64,000 nucleotides of DNA from Aplysia californica (Eukaryota; Mollusca; Gastropoda; Aplysiida; Aplysiidae), in contig NW_004797406.1 in NCBI RefSeq assembly GCF_000002075.1, positions 1,125,181-1,189,180 of the forward strand. Direction: 5' to 3'. The notes beneath the pieces were generated by a model that saw nothing but the letters and a program-made list of their open reading frames with translations, searched no databases and had not been told where the DNA came from. Made by a program: the position numbers and the translations under genes. Shown here piece after piece: positions 23,541-61,000 of the stretch. Position 1 is the first letter of the stretch. The number at the start of each line of letters is the position of its first letter.

Positions 23541-23829
23541 CTCGATGCTATACGTATGGGAGCCGTACGCACAGCCACTTCGGTGGGTTTTGGGTTTTTT
23601 GGGGGGTTTTTGTTCGGTGGGGGGTGGTTCTGCTGTTGTCTGCTAGATCTAGATATCTAGAACTCTAATTTAGTTTTAGTAGAGAGGTTTTATGGCGCCT
23701 GCAACTAGATCTAAGTCTCAGTCAAAAGACTACTTAAGGTGAGCACCAGAAGATTAGAGGTGTTACAAGAGACATATTATATATAAACCAGCGTTTTAAC
23801 GCACTTATATAGTAAAGAGAGAGATCTAG

Positions 23830-24512
23830 ATTTAAAGGGAGTGTATATACAGACCCGGTAACCGGGAACAAAGTCACAAAGTATACAGACCCGGTAGGGG
23901 AACTCTTTTGTGATTTCGGAGAGTTTCAGCGCCCTCTTGGCACAGGGTAGACCTAGAATCTAGGTTCTTCTAGATCTAGATATCGATGGCCTAGGATAGA
24001 TCTAGATCTAGATCTGGGCAGACAGACATAAATCTTTGATCTAGTTTCGCGGCTAGCCTAGATCTAGAGATCTAAATGAAGATTGCGGATGTCTTTTCGA
24101 TGAACGATCGTTTTTCCTCTGTTTTGGAGTTGGAGGAATCGCAATTTGAAGTAAAGAACAATGTTATAATTTAAATCGAGCAGCCACCCTCTCTATTTCT
24201 CTGCCTCTCTCTCTCTCTCCCCTCTGTTTATCGCTCGCCTTCTCTCTATCTTTGTTTGTCTCTGTCCTTCTTTGTCCCCACCTATTTCCCACTCTATCTT
24301 TCTCTCGTTCCCTCCGCCTCCTGCCAACTGGGGCATGTCATACATTTTGCAAGCACCTCTCTCTCTCTCTCCCACACACACACACGACTAGGCCTAGATT
24401 TCTACCGGGTCTGGGCGCTGAAACCTTCCGAAATCACAAAAGAGTTCCCCTACCGGGTCTGTATACTTCGTGACTTTGTTCCCGGTCACCGGGTCTGTAT
24501 ACACTTCGTTAA
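23830..24512. mobile_element. long inverted-repeat (foldback) element
   Basis: Arms at about 23,835-23,935 and 24,395-24,512 are near-perfect inverse copies of more than 100 bp, each with two ACCGGGTCTGTATAC motifs. The 460-bp loop contains TAGATC repeats, a CT-rich stretch and a 32-codon ORF (24,076-24,174, MKIADVFSMNDRFSSVLELE...) of unknown origin. Confidence 0.8.
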
Positions 24513-25346
24513 ATCTAGATTATATTAGCCTCGCTATAAGTCTAATAATAATCCACACCTTGGCGGAATCAGCGGCTTCATCTTGTTGTCAAGCAATTTA
24601 TGATTTCATTACTAAATTTTTTCCGAAACTTTTTTAGATGTACAAATCCGATTCCAACAATTCGGAACATGAATAAAAGCAGTTACAAACTTTAAAGTGT
24701 AGAGACACGTGCATGCATGTCGTGTATTTATGAATAACCGAACTGCCACGAGGCAATGTTTACCATTGATCGGCTGGTTGAGGTGATAACAAAGTGCTAT
24801 ACAAGCACTTGTATCTTGGTTCGTGGATTGTGTTGACAGCCGTTCCATGAATCATCACACAACCCGCAAGACTCTCCTTTTTCCGATGACCACACAAATT
24901 GCAATCCTTTCCAGACTTAATATGACAAGAAAACTACTTCAACAAATAGGACGTTGCAAGTCGAACAAAAGTATTAGTGTTTTCCTAAACTGATCGGCTT
25001 TTAAAATAATTTTTATACTCTGACTTTACGCTGAGATCTGCCGGGAGTTGGACATTCAAAATGGCGAACCACCCCCTCCGCGATGAACGAAACCTCGATA
25101 CTCACGAGCTCTTGCGAGATCAAAACAAAGGTCCAAGTATCGCCGGTGTTAAGTGGATCGATTCTCAGATGGTATCGATTATCCTGGTTTGGATAATCGA
25201 TACTACACAGTAACAAAAGTTGATGTAATTTTAATTTATAAAATTTATAATTTTATTCTGTCTATACGAGTTTTTCTGTTGGTATATAATTTGTTGGTTT
25301 GTGTGTAAGGGTGTGTGTGTTTAGGTGTGGATGGGTGCGAGTATCA

Positions 25347-25349
<3 letters not shown>

Positions 25350-25423
<74 letters not shown>

Positions 25424-25440
25424 TGGAGAGAGAGACAGAG
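25350..25440. repeat. TG microsatellite
   Basis: About 35 TG units beside a short GA run, intergenic. Confidence 0.95.
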
Positions 25441-25864
25441 AGAGCAAACGAACGTTTTGAAAAAGTGACCGCTGCCTAAGATGTAGCACAGCGTTCACAT
25501 CGTGTTGTTGGGTCTTTAGTTTTTAGTAAGCGTTTTACAGCACTTGCAACACAATAAGGTCATATAAGTGCCGAAGATTAAAAGTGTTACAACAGAGTAA
25601 CAAACATAAAAAAGAAGGAGAGGAGATAGAGATGATAGATTTTTTACAGAGGAAAGAAGGAGCAAACCACACAAGAGCACCCGCCAACCACCCACATCGT
25701 AGGGTCTGTGGTCTGGGATTGCAGGAGAAAACATGTTCACCCCATGCCCGCTTGCTCGAGCCCATAATACATGTATTGAGCCTTCTCAATATTCTCATGC
25801 CTGATTGCCGTATATATATTTTATTTGGAGTGCTGTGTGGGGGCAGGGGTTGAGTTATATCATG

Positions 25865-26780
25865 TATATAAAAGTGGATGGTTGAGAATAAGCTCCAGCT
25901 TAATGAAAATAAAACTGAAATTCTGTTATGTAACCCAAAGAAAAGCCATATCCCCGTAGACATTGATCATATTTGTACTGAAAATGAAACACTGTATTTT
26001 ACTAACAAAGCAAAAAATCTGGGAGTGTATTTTGATTCAAAATTGTCAATGGAACATCATATCAATTATTTATGTACCATTTTATTAAATTGTGAATTGC
26101 GTAGAATTGGTCATATGTCTATGTTTTTGAACGAACACTCGTTGAAAACGCTCGTGTCATCTTTCTTGTTTTCACGCATCGATTATTGCAATGCTTTACT
26201 AGCTAACTTACCAAATACCTCTCTTCACAAGTTACAACGTTTTCAAAATCATGCTGCTAGGCTTGTACTAAAGAAAAAGAAGAGGGACCACATTACTCCC
26301 ATGTTAAGAACGTTGCATTGGCTTCTCGTGTCAGCTAGAATGTCATATAAAATTGCAATATTATGTCATAAATGTGTCAATAACAAAGCTCCCTCATATC
26401 TTAGTGATCTCATGCAGATTTATGTTCCATCTAGATCACTAAGATCAGGCGACCAGTATCTTTTACGAGTTCCTAGAAAAGGCGGTAAAAAATTAGCCGA
26501 AAGATCGTTCGCCCACCTTGCTCCGTCAGTTTGGAACTCTCTTCCCCAACCCTTGAGACATATAACATCTGAGTCTAAATTTAAAAAATCTTTAAAGACA
26601 CATTTAATGACATCCTTTTTAAGTCAGTAGATTCATGTTCAATACAATGTTATGTAAATGTCTATTTATCCATTTATGTATTTTGTGAATTGCAGTGTAT
26701 ATATTATTTTATTCTCATTTCGTGACGATGTGTAATCGTGTGCGTGTGATAAGCAAGTAGATGTGTGTGTGTGTGTGTGT

Positions 26781-26835
<55 letters not shown>

Positions 26836-27058
26836 TGTATGTGTGTGTGTGTTTGGCATACATGTGTTCGTGAGTGTGTATGGGTGTGTTTGTGTGTGTG
26901 TATATGTATATGTGTGTGTGTTTGTGTGTATATGAGTGTGTGTGTGTGTCGCGTGTATGAATATTTTTCGTACATGCATTTATGTAAAGCGCCTAGAGCT
27001 GTGTTTACACGGGAGTGGGCGCTATAGAAATGATCTTCATTATTATTATTATTATTAC
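25865..27058 (+). mobile_element. L2/CR1-like LINE, 5'-truncated 3' end
   Basis: A 250-codon open frame (25,878-26,630) is the C-terminal part of a reverse-transcriptase ORF: NKLQLNENKTEILL, LGVYFDSKLSMEHHI, SRIDYCNALLANLP, APSYLSDLMQIYVPSRSLRS, VWNSLPQPLR. The 3' end GTAAAGCGCCTAGAGCTG then (ATT)n is typical of the L2 group. TG repeats have grown inside the 3' UTR (26,760-26,950). The frame is open but lacks the catalytic RT core and endonuclease. Confidence 0.88.
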
Positions 27059-27069
27059 ATGTGTGAATA

Positions 27070-27289
27070 TGTGAGGGTGTGTGTGTGTGTGTGTGTGTGT
27101 GTGGAGGAAGGGTGAAGTGTTCATACACACGCACATACACACACACATACACACACACACATACACACACACACAAACACAAACACACACTCATGTGCAG
27201 AGAGTGAGAGAGGTTGGAGGGGGGGAGAAAGAGAGACAGGAAGTAGAGAGAGGGTGGTTGTGTGCACACACGCACACACACACAATTAG

Positions 27290-27325
<36 letters not shown>

Positions 27326-27365
27326 ACACACAGACACACACACACACACACACGCACGCATACAC
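27070..27365. repeat. TG/CA microsatellite cluster
   Basis: TG, then CA runs flanking a GA-rich piece, beside the LINE end. Confidence 0.9.
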
Positions 27366-27479
27366 ATAAACAAACTCAATATGCACAGAGATGTAAAAGG
27401 GGGTAAGTGACAGAGACAAGAGGGAGAAAGAGGGCAGATGTGGGAGGGGGATTCAACTAGGGCCTACTAACGATATCAA

Positions 27480-29296
27480 AACAGAAATAAACACTAAACA
27501 CAGTTTGTACGCAACATCGGACTGACTGTCTAGCTGCTGTCATCCAGAACGAGGAAAAAGAAGAAAAAACACTAAAAAAGAAATGACAAGTCATACTTAT
27601 ATCAAAGTGTCAGACATCAAATGGCCATCAGAAATCTCCTTTATTAACATGCAGAACATAAAAAACAGAATTACATATTCCCCACAAGGTGCACAGATTC
27701 ATAGCGGAATACATGACTATAAAATCCCTTCCTCGATTAAAAATACATGTACAACAAGATCAGCTCCCTACAGATCAGAGAAGAGACAAAGAAGATCCTG
27801 CATGTACAATAATATCAACTTATGTGCTAAACGAATAATTCCAAGCCCTATATCACAGCATCCTGCCCAGATAACAAAAGGACAAAAATCAACATAGCCA
27901 CAGACTAATAAGGCAACAATATAAACAAAAGCCTTTTTTTAGGTCGTGGGCTCGAATCTAACATTTGGCTAGGCAAAGTATTCTTCTTTAAAAACACACG
28001 TGTACCACTTTGTTCCCATTCAACCTTGGCACCAAAGTACAGTACAAGTCAATTAAACTTCACGTTCAAGACAACATTGAAAAAAAAAGAAGACCTATAA
28101 ACTTCAGAACAGTAAGGTGCATGCACCTGCAGCAACAAGTTTATACACACATGTGCCAACTAAAAGGCAGCAACCAAATTACACTACTGTCATTATATCT
28201 ATGCACAAAGGCATCAAGGAACATATACTAATGTCAATGAACACACCCTAGCACCAAAGTAATGCGGACTGAGCACACTTACAAACACACACCAACATCA
28301 GTTTACATACAGGAACAAGATGTAAGGTGGGGGGGAAAAGACTTCACTACACTCATGATGAACAGCAATACATACATGTAGACCTTTACCAGTGTATCTT
28401 TCTTCATAGTGGATACATGTATGATGTCTATTCTTAAAAATCATCTCAGGAGAATACAAAGCAGAAATTAAAATCTTTGCACTTCCATATCCCAAGCCAT
28501 TCTCACGAAACTGATTACACAGACAGTTTCATTGTGCTGTTGTAATATTGTAATAATAATAAGCACTTCAATCTAGTTCTAGGGTGTAATAACACTTAAT
28601 TCAGGATTCAGAAAGAAGCTTAAGATTAATGCCTTTTTTTTTTTTTTTCATAAATTGTCTGTCCTACTCCACAACTTTAAAGTGCACACCAGACAGACCT
28701 GCAATATAAACATCAATGGATGCAACTCTCACTCTAGCTTCACAGATCAGGAGATGATGACACTTTAGGTAAAATTTGTTTCTGGATAATTTAGTTCTTA
28801 TTTATGGCCAATGTTCTTGTTTAAACAAAAACACTTCTACCTAGAAGTCTAAAGATCCATGTGTTGTCTCCACATCACAGGATCTTACATCATGTTGAGT
28901 TACACCAAAATCTGGACCATCACCCAATATAGAAGTTCAAATTTCTTTTTCTGATTACTTACCATGGAAGAATATTAACCAAACCAACAATGAAACTTGA
29001 TACAAACAGATAATCTAAAGAGTGAGCAATCAAAATCAAAATAAATACCGGCATAATTAGCAAACAAAACAAATTCAACAATAAGCAACAAATCAATTGC
29101 AAAGTCAGTGTTTTGAGTGGATCTCATAAGGTCAGTTTTGTCTGTCACTGTGACCTGTATTGAGACAGTCAGCATCACAGAATGCCAAAACTGACACAGA
29201 CTGTTTCAGTTACAGACAAAAGGTAGATCCAGTCTAAATCTAAATGGTCACCAACAGTCATTTGCAGCTCATCAGTATATCTCTAAAGGTCCTTGC
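27480..29296 (-). other. presumed LONP2 3' UTR, otherwise featureless
   Basis: No repeat, ORF or transposon recognised apart from one possible AATAAA signal (27,640). Follows directly on the LONP2 stop. Confidence 0.4.
27640..27645 (-). promoter_or_regulatory. possible LONP2 polyadenylation signal
   Basis: AATAAA on the minus strand about 1.65 kb past the LONP2 stop. The interval 27,650-29,296 holds no recognisable repeat, as expected for a long 3' UTR. Weak evidence. Confidence 0.25.
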
Positions 29297-53072
<23,776 letters not shown>

Positions 53073-54264
53073 GTTTTGATTTTGTAATGTGATGAGAAGC
53101 TTTCGCCCTTCCTTGGGTTCAAAGTTCGGGACTTTCGTTGTTCCAATTGTTTACATCCACGGAAAAGAGGCCTCTGTCGCTCTTCCACACTGAAAATAAA
53201 TTTTACTACACTGAAGAGTGGTATAGATATGTAGTTATTTTTATCAAGGGAAGGTAAAAAAGACCGCGTCTTCCCGTTTTCCAAGAAAAGAAGATCTCAC
53301 TCAGTTTCTGTGAGTTTCTGTGACTAAGCTTCCTTAATTTGGAGAAGGAAGCCTTTGGGGAAATTTTTTGGGGCTTTCCTTTATTTCAAAGTTTTGATGT
53401 AGGATGTGATTCATGGACAGAAGAAGGAAAGCGTCAGAAAATTGTGGATTTTTAGAGTTAAATCTAGATCTATGTTAACTGTTTAATTGTATCATACTTG
53501 TATGAGAATATCTAAGAGTGTCTTTATATTAGCGTGCGTAAATTGTAAACCCAGACTCCCAGAGTAGAGAGCCAAGGCCAAAGTAAGTGCCAACAAGTCG
53601 ACAAGTAGATCTGCTAGAGTCTATAGACTATAGAGATCTAGATATATAGATCTATATATCTAGATTCTAGGTCTAGAAATCTAGATCGGTACTACTTAAG
53701 ACTTAAGAATCTGGCGGGTCCCATTTGGGGATATTAGTTAGTTTTGACCCCACAGACGATTACTTCTGGTTCTAAGTCTAAATGATTACTTTTTGATGAG
53801 TGTGCCGATATGGAGAGATAGCCTATCAAACCTAGGCTTGCAAAACATCAAATTATGTTCCAATTCAGGGAGGCATGCCCCCCCTGAGCCCCCCCCCCCC
53901 CTCCATGTTTTTGTTAGCCCCCCTGAAACAAGTCTCCCTTGTTAATAGCTAACTAGTGAATTTTTAATGTTCATTTTGTAGGCTGGATCTAGATATATCT
54001 AGATCTACTGATAGAACATCGATACCGAATATTTTTGTCAGTATCGATATCCAGTACTCTGTGTGGATGATGCCTAGATCTAGTCTAAACAGACGGGACC
54101 CAGATTCTTAAGTTGTACCTCTAACTCTAGATCTAGAAGATCTAGGGTAAGCCAGATCAGATCTACATCTAGATCTAGAAAATCTAGATTCTGGTAGGCT
54201 AAGTGTATAAATTGGGTCTCTTTGGAAATTACCTTCCCATTTACAAAAGAAGGAAGTGGCTATA

Positions 54265-54540
54265 CTATCCTCACCCTGGGTGAGAATAAAAATACCGTCG
54301 ACCTCTCACCCCGGGTGAGACTTGCCAGCGTTGGCTATTCTCACCCGGTGTGAAATGAGACCTGTTTTCCCTAAGGCTACATAGTTATTCGCACAGGGAG
54401 TGTGAATACTATGGAATTGCATTCACACAGGGTGTGTGAATACTGTGTGAATACTTTGAGATGTTATTCGCACAGGGTGTGTGAATACTATGAAATTATA
54501 TTCACACAGGGTGTGTGAATAAATATTATTGGCACAGACA
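54265..54540. repeat. palindromic repeat TATTCACACAGGGTGTGTGAATA family
   Basis: Seven or so 20-24-bp palindromes of the frame TATTC(T/G/A)CAC...GTG(A/T)GAATA separated by short A/T-rich spacers. More members at 55,300-55,425 and 56,015-56,070. Confidence 0.85.
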
Positions 54541-54614
54541 GGGCGTTTCAAAAGACGGATGGAAATTATCTAGATCTAGCTTTTCCTCATTTTTTCATCC
54601 TCATTCGCGTAGGG

Positions 54615-54857
54615 ACAAAGATCATGGATTTAAACAAGACAGTTCGCTCCTCTTTTTGAGCTAAATAAAAAAGTGTCCTCTAAATTTGGTGGCACCCTCT
54701 TCGACAAAGTGCGGACTTTGCAAACAGACCCTACTTGGACTTGTGTGAAAAGCAGTAAATAAAAATGAAATTAACAGACTGCTTATATATATATATATAT
54801 ATCCTATTCTTCTTCTGAAAGGAAAGAGAGCTTCAAAACAAAGACTCCAGCGCCATC
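54615..54857. repeat. dispersed repeat shared with 23,085-23,310
   Basis: Common blocks AAAAAAGTGTCCTC, GGTGGC.CCCTCTTCGA and AGAGCTTCAAAACAAAGACT. Family unknown. Confidence 0.75.
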
Positions 54858-55440
54858 TGAAGCAATGCGCTGACTTCCGCGAACACTTTTCGGGCTGAGT
54901 GAACAATCTTGTTATCTCTCTTTGGTTGGGATAGATATCTAGATTCCAGATCTAAATGGCTAAGATCTAGATTTAATTCTAAGTACACGTTGTGCAATGC
55001 GCATTACAAAAAAACAACAACAACAACAACTTAAATTGGAATTCAAGTTAGGTATTGTGTCAATGATGACTCAAATCTCTCTTTTTTTTAGTTTTTTGTT
55101 TTCCTTGCGCCTTGAGAGAGAGAGAGAAAAAGAAAGAGAGAGAGAAAGAGATGAGTGCATGCTTACTTTAACCCTAAATCTGAAACAAGTTATACTAGAT
55201 CTAGATCTAGTGTCCAGTTGTTTTAACATTTAAAGCCTTTGCCAAAAGGTGGGATACCCAGGTGTGGTGACAAACGAGGTCCAAAATCAACGTAGGCTCG
55301 ACCATGTGCGAATAAAATTATTTGTTATTCGCACATCCCGGTGTGAATAATATTAATTCTTTTGCGCTCACCTGGTGTGAATAAAATAAAATTTTAAACG
55401 CACACCCGGTGTGAATAATCACTTCCTTTTCCTAATTTCG

Positions 55441-55608
55441 GAATACTGTCTATCAGTGTGGATGATCTGATTGACAAAAACAAAGAGAGAAATGACGTTA
55501 TAGCACTAAAGTTTGGTTGTCTACAAAGATGCTGTGGCTATTTCACTTTTTGAAATGAGCCATACTACGCGGGTCGCCATTTTGTTTTGCTCAGAAGTTC
55601 TCGCAAGA

Positions 55609-55667
<59 letters not shown>

Positions 55668-55920
55668 TCTCCCTCCCTCCCTCCCTCCCTCCATCCCTCG
55701 CGCGCGCGCGCTCTCTTTCTGAATACTGTCTGTCAGTATAGACGATCAAATTGACAAAAACAAAGATAAAAAATGATGTTAAAACACAAAAATAAATTGA
55801 TTTGGTTTGTCTACAAGGATGCTACGGCTATTTAACTTTTCGAATCGAGCCGAACTTTGTTTTGCCCAGAAGTTCTCGCGCTACTCCTCTCTCCCCCCCC
55901 CCCCCCCCTCTCTTTCTCTC
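55441..55920. repeat. tandem duplication with CT microsatellite
   Basis: Two diverged copies of a roughly 280-bp unit beginning GAATACTGTCTRTCAGT and ending AGAAGTTCTCGC then CT repeats. Confidence 0.85.
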
Positions 55921-56126
55921 TCACTGCCCACAGACAAAATTGCACGCTTTCATCACAAGAGTGCTGGAGCATTTGTTCAAGGTGAACGCTACACTGTTGG
56001 CCTATCGCGGTGAAGGCACACCGGGTGAGAATAACCAAAAGGCCCGCCTGCGCCAGGGTGAGAATAGAGGTGGCCACATAAGAAATAAGTGATTGTTAAG
56101 GACAAAAGTGGCCATTTCGGCTAAGT

Positions 56127-56270
56127 GGGCAATTGTTTAGATTCCCCCGCGTTTAATTCCGATGTGCGTTTTTCAGGGTTAGGGTTAGGATTAGGATCTA
56201 GATCTAGGGACAAAAGCGAAACATGCCTGAAGCTATGAAAAAGGCACATATTGGAATTAAACGCGGGAAT
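56127..56270. mobile_element. MITE related to 4,628-4,933
   Basis: Inverted ends ATTGTTTAGATTCCC..CGCGTTTAATTCC; contains a few TTAGGG units. Confidence 0.65.
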
Positions 56271-57064
56271 CTTAACAATCGCCGCAAAGTGAACCCTACC
56301 GCATTAGCCAGTATTATTTTTCTGCCTTTTTTGTATTGATTTTATCTTGGCCGGATTTCACTTTGGAAGAGCCACCATGTTTACATGTGTGTGTATTAAT
56401 GCGCACTAGCCATAACAGTGATGGGTTTCTTGCCCCCCTGGCAAAAATAATAATAAAAATACCTTACAATCTTCACGTTTACATTGCAAATTATTAGTTT
56501 CAAAATGGCTATCAATGAAACGGGAAGGCAATTTCCAAAGAGCGCCTATAAATCTTCTTTTGTGTTGTGTTACTCTTACTCTTACTATTTCAATATTTAC
56601 TCATTGAAATTATGTTAGAGTTCGTCTGTTACTGAGTTAGTGTTTGTATTAGAGTCTAACATTTTAATTTTTGCTAGGCTTTTTTTGGCTGGGCAGAAAA
56701 AACTCCACTAGAATCATCCGATAATAATGAATTACAAGTGAAAAAGTAAATTTTTTAATAGGATGCATCATTCTTAATCGGAGGCCGCGACTGACACAAA
56801 GAGTCGTTCTAGTGAGTGGTTCCTTTGACTGATACTATCTATAATTAAAATAAACGCTCTGGCTACGAACTCTCAATTACGCAACAACGCATTAGAATGT
56901 ATGGTAAAAATGTATACGCCTACCAAGATGTTTCAATTGCCCTATCTCACGTCCGGGCAAGACTTGGCCGCCACCTTGCGTTAGCACTTGACAGCCCGTG
57001 ATAGGAGTGTAAACAAACATTCCAACGCTGTCGAGTTGAAAGCGTGCTATTTTGTCTTTGGGCA

Positions 57065-57190
57065 ATGTGTGTGTGTGTGAGAGAGAGGGAGAGAGAGAGA
57101 GAGAGAGAAGGTCGGGGGGGGGGGGGGGGGGGAGAAAGAGAGATGGAGAGAGAAGGGGAGGAGAGACAGACAGATAGAAAGAGAGAGAGA
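57065..57190. repeat. TG, GA and poly-G tract upstream of RBCK1
   Basis: Simple repeats about 600 bp before the first recognised RBCK1 exon. Confidence 0.95.
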
Positions 57191-57787
57191 GGGTGTTTGC
57201 TATTATAATAATAAAAAGAATTGATTCCGGTCATTTCTCTGCGTCGTTTCCCAGGCTGACCTGGTGCAATACAGTCATTATTGTACACATTTTATGACCA
57301 GTCACATCTTCCGAATCCCACCTTCTGTTTCCCATCTCTCATCTCTTGTTTCCCATGTACCATATCCAATTTTCTATATCCCATATCCCGACTTTAATTC
57401 CGTAAGGGTGCTTCGTTTTCCTTCTTCTCATGGGATGGAACACTTGAAGCTGGCCAAAATATTTGACATACGTCACTGTCGTCACTGACTTAAACTGACT
57501 TACTTAAACCGGCAGCTCTGTTTAAACGAAGCTTTAGTATCATGAACGTAGCCTCAACAGCGCCTGCAAAATGCATTCAGGGCACCATGAGCATAGCCTG
57601 CCAACTACGTTCACGGCACCATGAACGTAGCCACTGTGTTTCTTAAACCCCTTTCCGAAAGGCCAATATGTCCCATGCCTTGCTATTATATTGAGTAGCC
57701 TAAGTTCTGTGGTATTTTTCTACTTACTCTAAACTCAGACCCATTTTTTGCACTGATTGTATACTTTTTTTGTTTCCTCTTCTAGAC

Positions 57788-57841
57788 ATGGCTAATGTGT
57801 TTAAGAAAAGACAACATGAGGTCCAGTTAACTGGGACATGA
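57788..57841 (+). other. upstream ORF in the RBCK1 5' leader
   Basis: ATG three bases into the exon opens a 17-codon peptide (MANVFKKRQHEVQLTGT) that ends in TGA 15 bases before the main ATG. A second, overlapping short uORF (M-R-S-S-stop) starts at 57,815. Such uORFs commonly dampen translation; here that is inference. Confidence 0.5.
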
Positions 57842-57856
57842 GCACACAGCAGGTTC

Positions 57857-58068
57857 ATGGAAATGAGTTCTCATAATTCATCCACAAAATCCTCATTTTA
57901 TGAGGAAGGCCCTTCAGATCTGGTGCAAAAACTGACTGCAGCTATCCAAGCTGGTGAAAATGACAAAGCGACAGAACTGGTGGCAGAACTAACCTCTCGT
58001 AAGCTCAAGTTGGACATTGCTGTGCCTAAGGAAGACAACGAGATTAGAGCCAAGGAGAATGAGTTCAG
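57857..58068 (+). CDS. RBCK1: RBCK1 exon with start codon, N-terminal helical domain
   Basis: [20 protein letters not shown] then [20 protein letters not shown]. The exon's acceptor (CTTCTAG) is at 57,785, so at least one 5' UTR exon lies upstream. The start at 57,857 was chosen because an earlier in-frame ATG (57,788) is closed by a stop. Confidence 0.85.
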
Positions 58069-61000
58069 GTGAGATGGGGCAGATGAGTTAGGGATGGAGG
58101 GATGGGGAAGGGGAGCCTGAGAAATAGATGGAAAAGAAGGCCTGTTGAGTTTAGGGGGTGGGGTGGGGGCTGAAGGCTATAAAGATGGACTTTGGGAGGA
58201 CAGAAAGAAGGGCAGATGGATAAAGGAGACAGGGGAATAGATGCGAGAAGGAGTAGCCTGTGATATACTAGTTTTCTCTTCAAGAATTCTTTTCAAAGGC
58301 TTCCTAAGGATACAGGGTGATAAGCAGAGGAATGAGAATCAACCTCATTGTGTAAGCAGAGTAAAGCATCATTTAACTCAAGATGTAACTGTTCTATTAC
58401 TTTTCTGTTGCAGCGTCAAAGTTCATGTTGAAGACCGTGAGTCTAAAGGCTGTATTATCAACATGATGGTCAAGTCTTGCGATACAGTGGGTGACCTGAA
58501 GAGGAAGGTGAGAGTCCTGTATGTGCTACTTTTGGCTCTGTTTTTCAGACCAGACCACTCTCTTGGTCTGAGTCATGTGTCAGAATATATTAATTTAGGG
58601 GGAATATAATGTTCATTCAAGCCCATGGACTAGTCCCTTGAGTTACCTGCATTATGGTGAAACTGGGACCTGGGTTCTGTGGTATGGGGACAGTCTGCCC
58701 TCTGGGTTTCACAGAACTGACTTTTTTAGTTTTGGGGGTCACAGGTCTGTTTGTTTTAGTAAGGTTTTACGGCGCTCACTACTGCATAAGGTCATATGAA
58801 CACCAAGGGGTGAATGTCAACAGAGAAGTCCAAACATGGAATCAGGCTTACTCTGCTCACCTCTCTAGCCTCAACAAGAAAAAAGTCTGCTTCGACTATC
58901 AAGGCACCACAAAAATAGCAGTTCACCTGAGAGTGACAAACATACAAAAGAAGTAGAGGGAAAATGATAATAATAAGTAGGAGGAAAGAAAAAGCAGCAG
59001 TTCCCCCCGATGTTTTTCCGGCACAGCATGAGCCTGACATTGATAAATCAGCCCATTTACTATTCTAATGTGCATAAAAGCATGTTAATATCCCTCCTTT
59101 TGTATTTACCTAAAGACAACTTCAGTCAGTAGCACTGTCCTAGTGGGGTATTCACAGGTCACATGGAATCAAATGCATACGAAATGGTAACATACCCCAT
59201 CCAGCAAAGATGACCAAATGTAAGGCACATATGTATCAAGACTGTTCATATGGATGTCTTCCACGCTCAAAGATACACATAGAAACCTGCGGTTTGGTTC
59301 AACAGGCCTAAAATTTCTATGCCCACAACTTGTCTTGTAGATTATGCAAGATCAAAATAAGTGACTTCTCTGCAATCCCACTTTTGGTTTGGGTACTGTC
59401 TTCTAGTTATTGATATAGGGACTGTCTCTGATATGGAGACCGTTGTCCATCCGGTTGTAAGTGTGGGGTTACTCGGTCCTTCAGTCATGTACTTATTTCC
59501 TTCTATTCTTGTCCCAGTACAGTGAAACTCAGATTCAGCGAAGTCGTTGGACCTGACCTTCAATTTCATTTAATCCTAGTGTTCGTTATTGCAGACATGA
59601 GGGATTTTTTTTAAATAATTGCAGACACCGAGCAAGTAATGTATAATGTATTCGACTTTCTCAATCAAAAGCAGGTCGGTTTCAAATGAGAGGCATTTTT
59701 GTTTCCTTGATGTAATTATGAAGAAATGCTGGAAAATTTCAGGAATATGCACTGAACTCTACTAAACACACACTTTGCAAAAGGGCCAATTCCTTCAAAT
59801 GCACGCCTAACTCATCTATCATCTGATTCTAAAATGTACTGTTTGCCCAAACAAGTTATGTTGCTCTGCGTAGCCTAGCATATGGCAACATTTGATTCTA
59901 CTATCCAGCATGCAATTCCTTACAATGTAGTAGATTTATATCAAGACTAATTTATCATTGTAAGGTAGTAATTGGGGGATAAAACTGTCACGCGTTTGTA
60001 TCTTTGCCTAAGTTCCAAACCCAGACCGCTTGTGCCCCCTTCGCTTGTGTGCTGCCGCCCGTCCGACCCTGACAAACGCTAAGAGTAAGACGTGTGTGCT
60101 TTCTAACAATGTGTGCTTTGGTAAGGTAGAAGGCCGCTGATTGGTCGCACAAAAATAATAAGATATAAAATTATAAACAATAGGTTAAGCGAATAATGAC
60201 TCACAGTACAGGTGCTATGGATGGTTTCCAGGAAAAGATAAGGTTCGTTGTGGGAGAAAAATTAGCTGAACTACGTCAGCGGGGGGCTGTTCATTCTGCA
60301 AGCAACTCTGCTGAATCCAAGCTAGCTCATTTATGTGTTCGTTGAATCCGAGATACTTCTATTAATTGTTAGGAATAGAAAAAAATGGGAATGCTACTCC
60401 TTTCGTTTAATCTGAGTTTTTGTTGAATCCGAGTTAGTTGAAACCGAGTTCCACTGTACTAACCTTGTTCCCTTCCTTGACGTGGGCCACCCTTCATCTA
60501 GATGATGCTTCAGCACGACTTCCCTTTGGAGGTTCAGCGCTGGATCATTGGCAAGAGGATTTCCAATGACAAGGAGAAGCTGTCTCACTGTGGGGTGAAG
60601 GAGGCCGGCCACACTCTCTACCTCTACCTGGTAACAGCACGCTCAGTGGGGCTCACCCGCCAGCAGTACGACTTGCACAAACAGGCGGCATGTGAGTACA
60701 CAGTACACTTAGACACATGGTCAACCAGTAAGCACATAATACACCCTCACAATACACATGGACACTCAGGTTGTGTGGAAGTATGCCTCGCAAACACACA
60801 CAACAACAAGAGCTGTATGTAAGTACAACACAAATCCCTCTAGTAACACATAAGTGAAATACAGGCACACAGGCAGTGTAAGGCACACAAATACAGGGGC
60901 AGCAGGTAAGTACCATACGCAGACACTCACACCTCCCATATATATTGTCTTGTTTGTCACTTTCTGTCTGTTCTATTGTCTGGCATAGCCCTGTCAAGAT

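Larger units (their letters stand above)
53073..57785. other. divergent spacer between LONP2 and RBCK1
   Basis: No conserved exon recognised. Contains the two transcription start regions by position, palindromic repeats (54.2-56.1 kb), CTAGAT clusters, a tandem duplication with CT repeats and small MITEs. A CCGCCACCTTGCG motif near 56,970 (AAGGTGGCGG on the other strand) may mark the RBCK1 start; weak. Confidence 0.5.
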
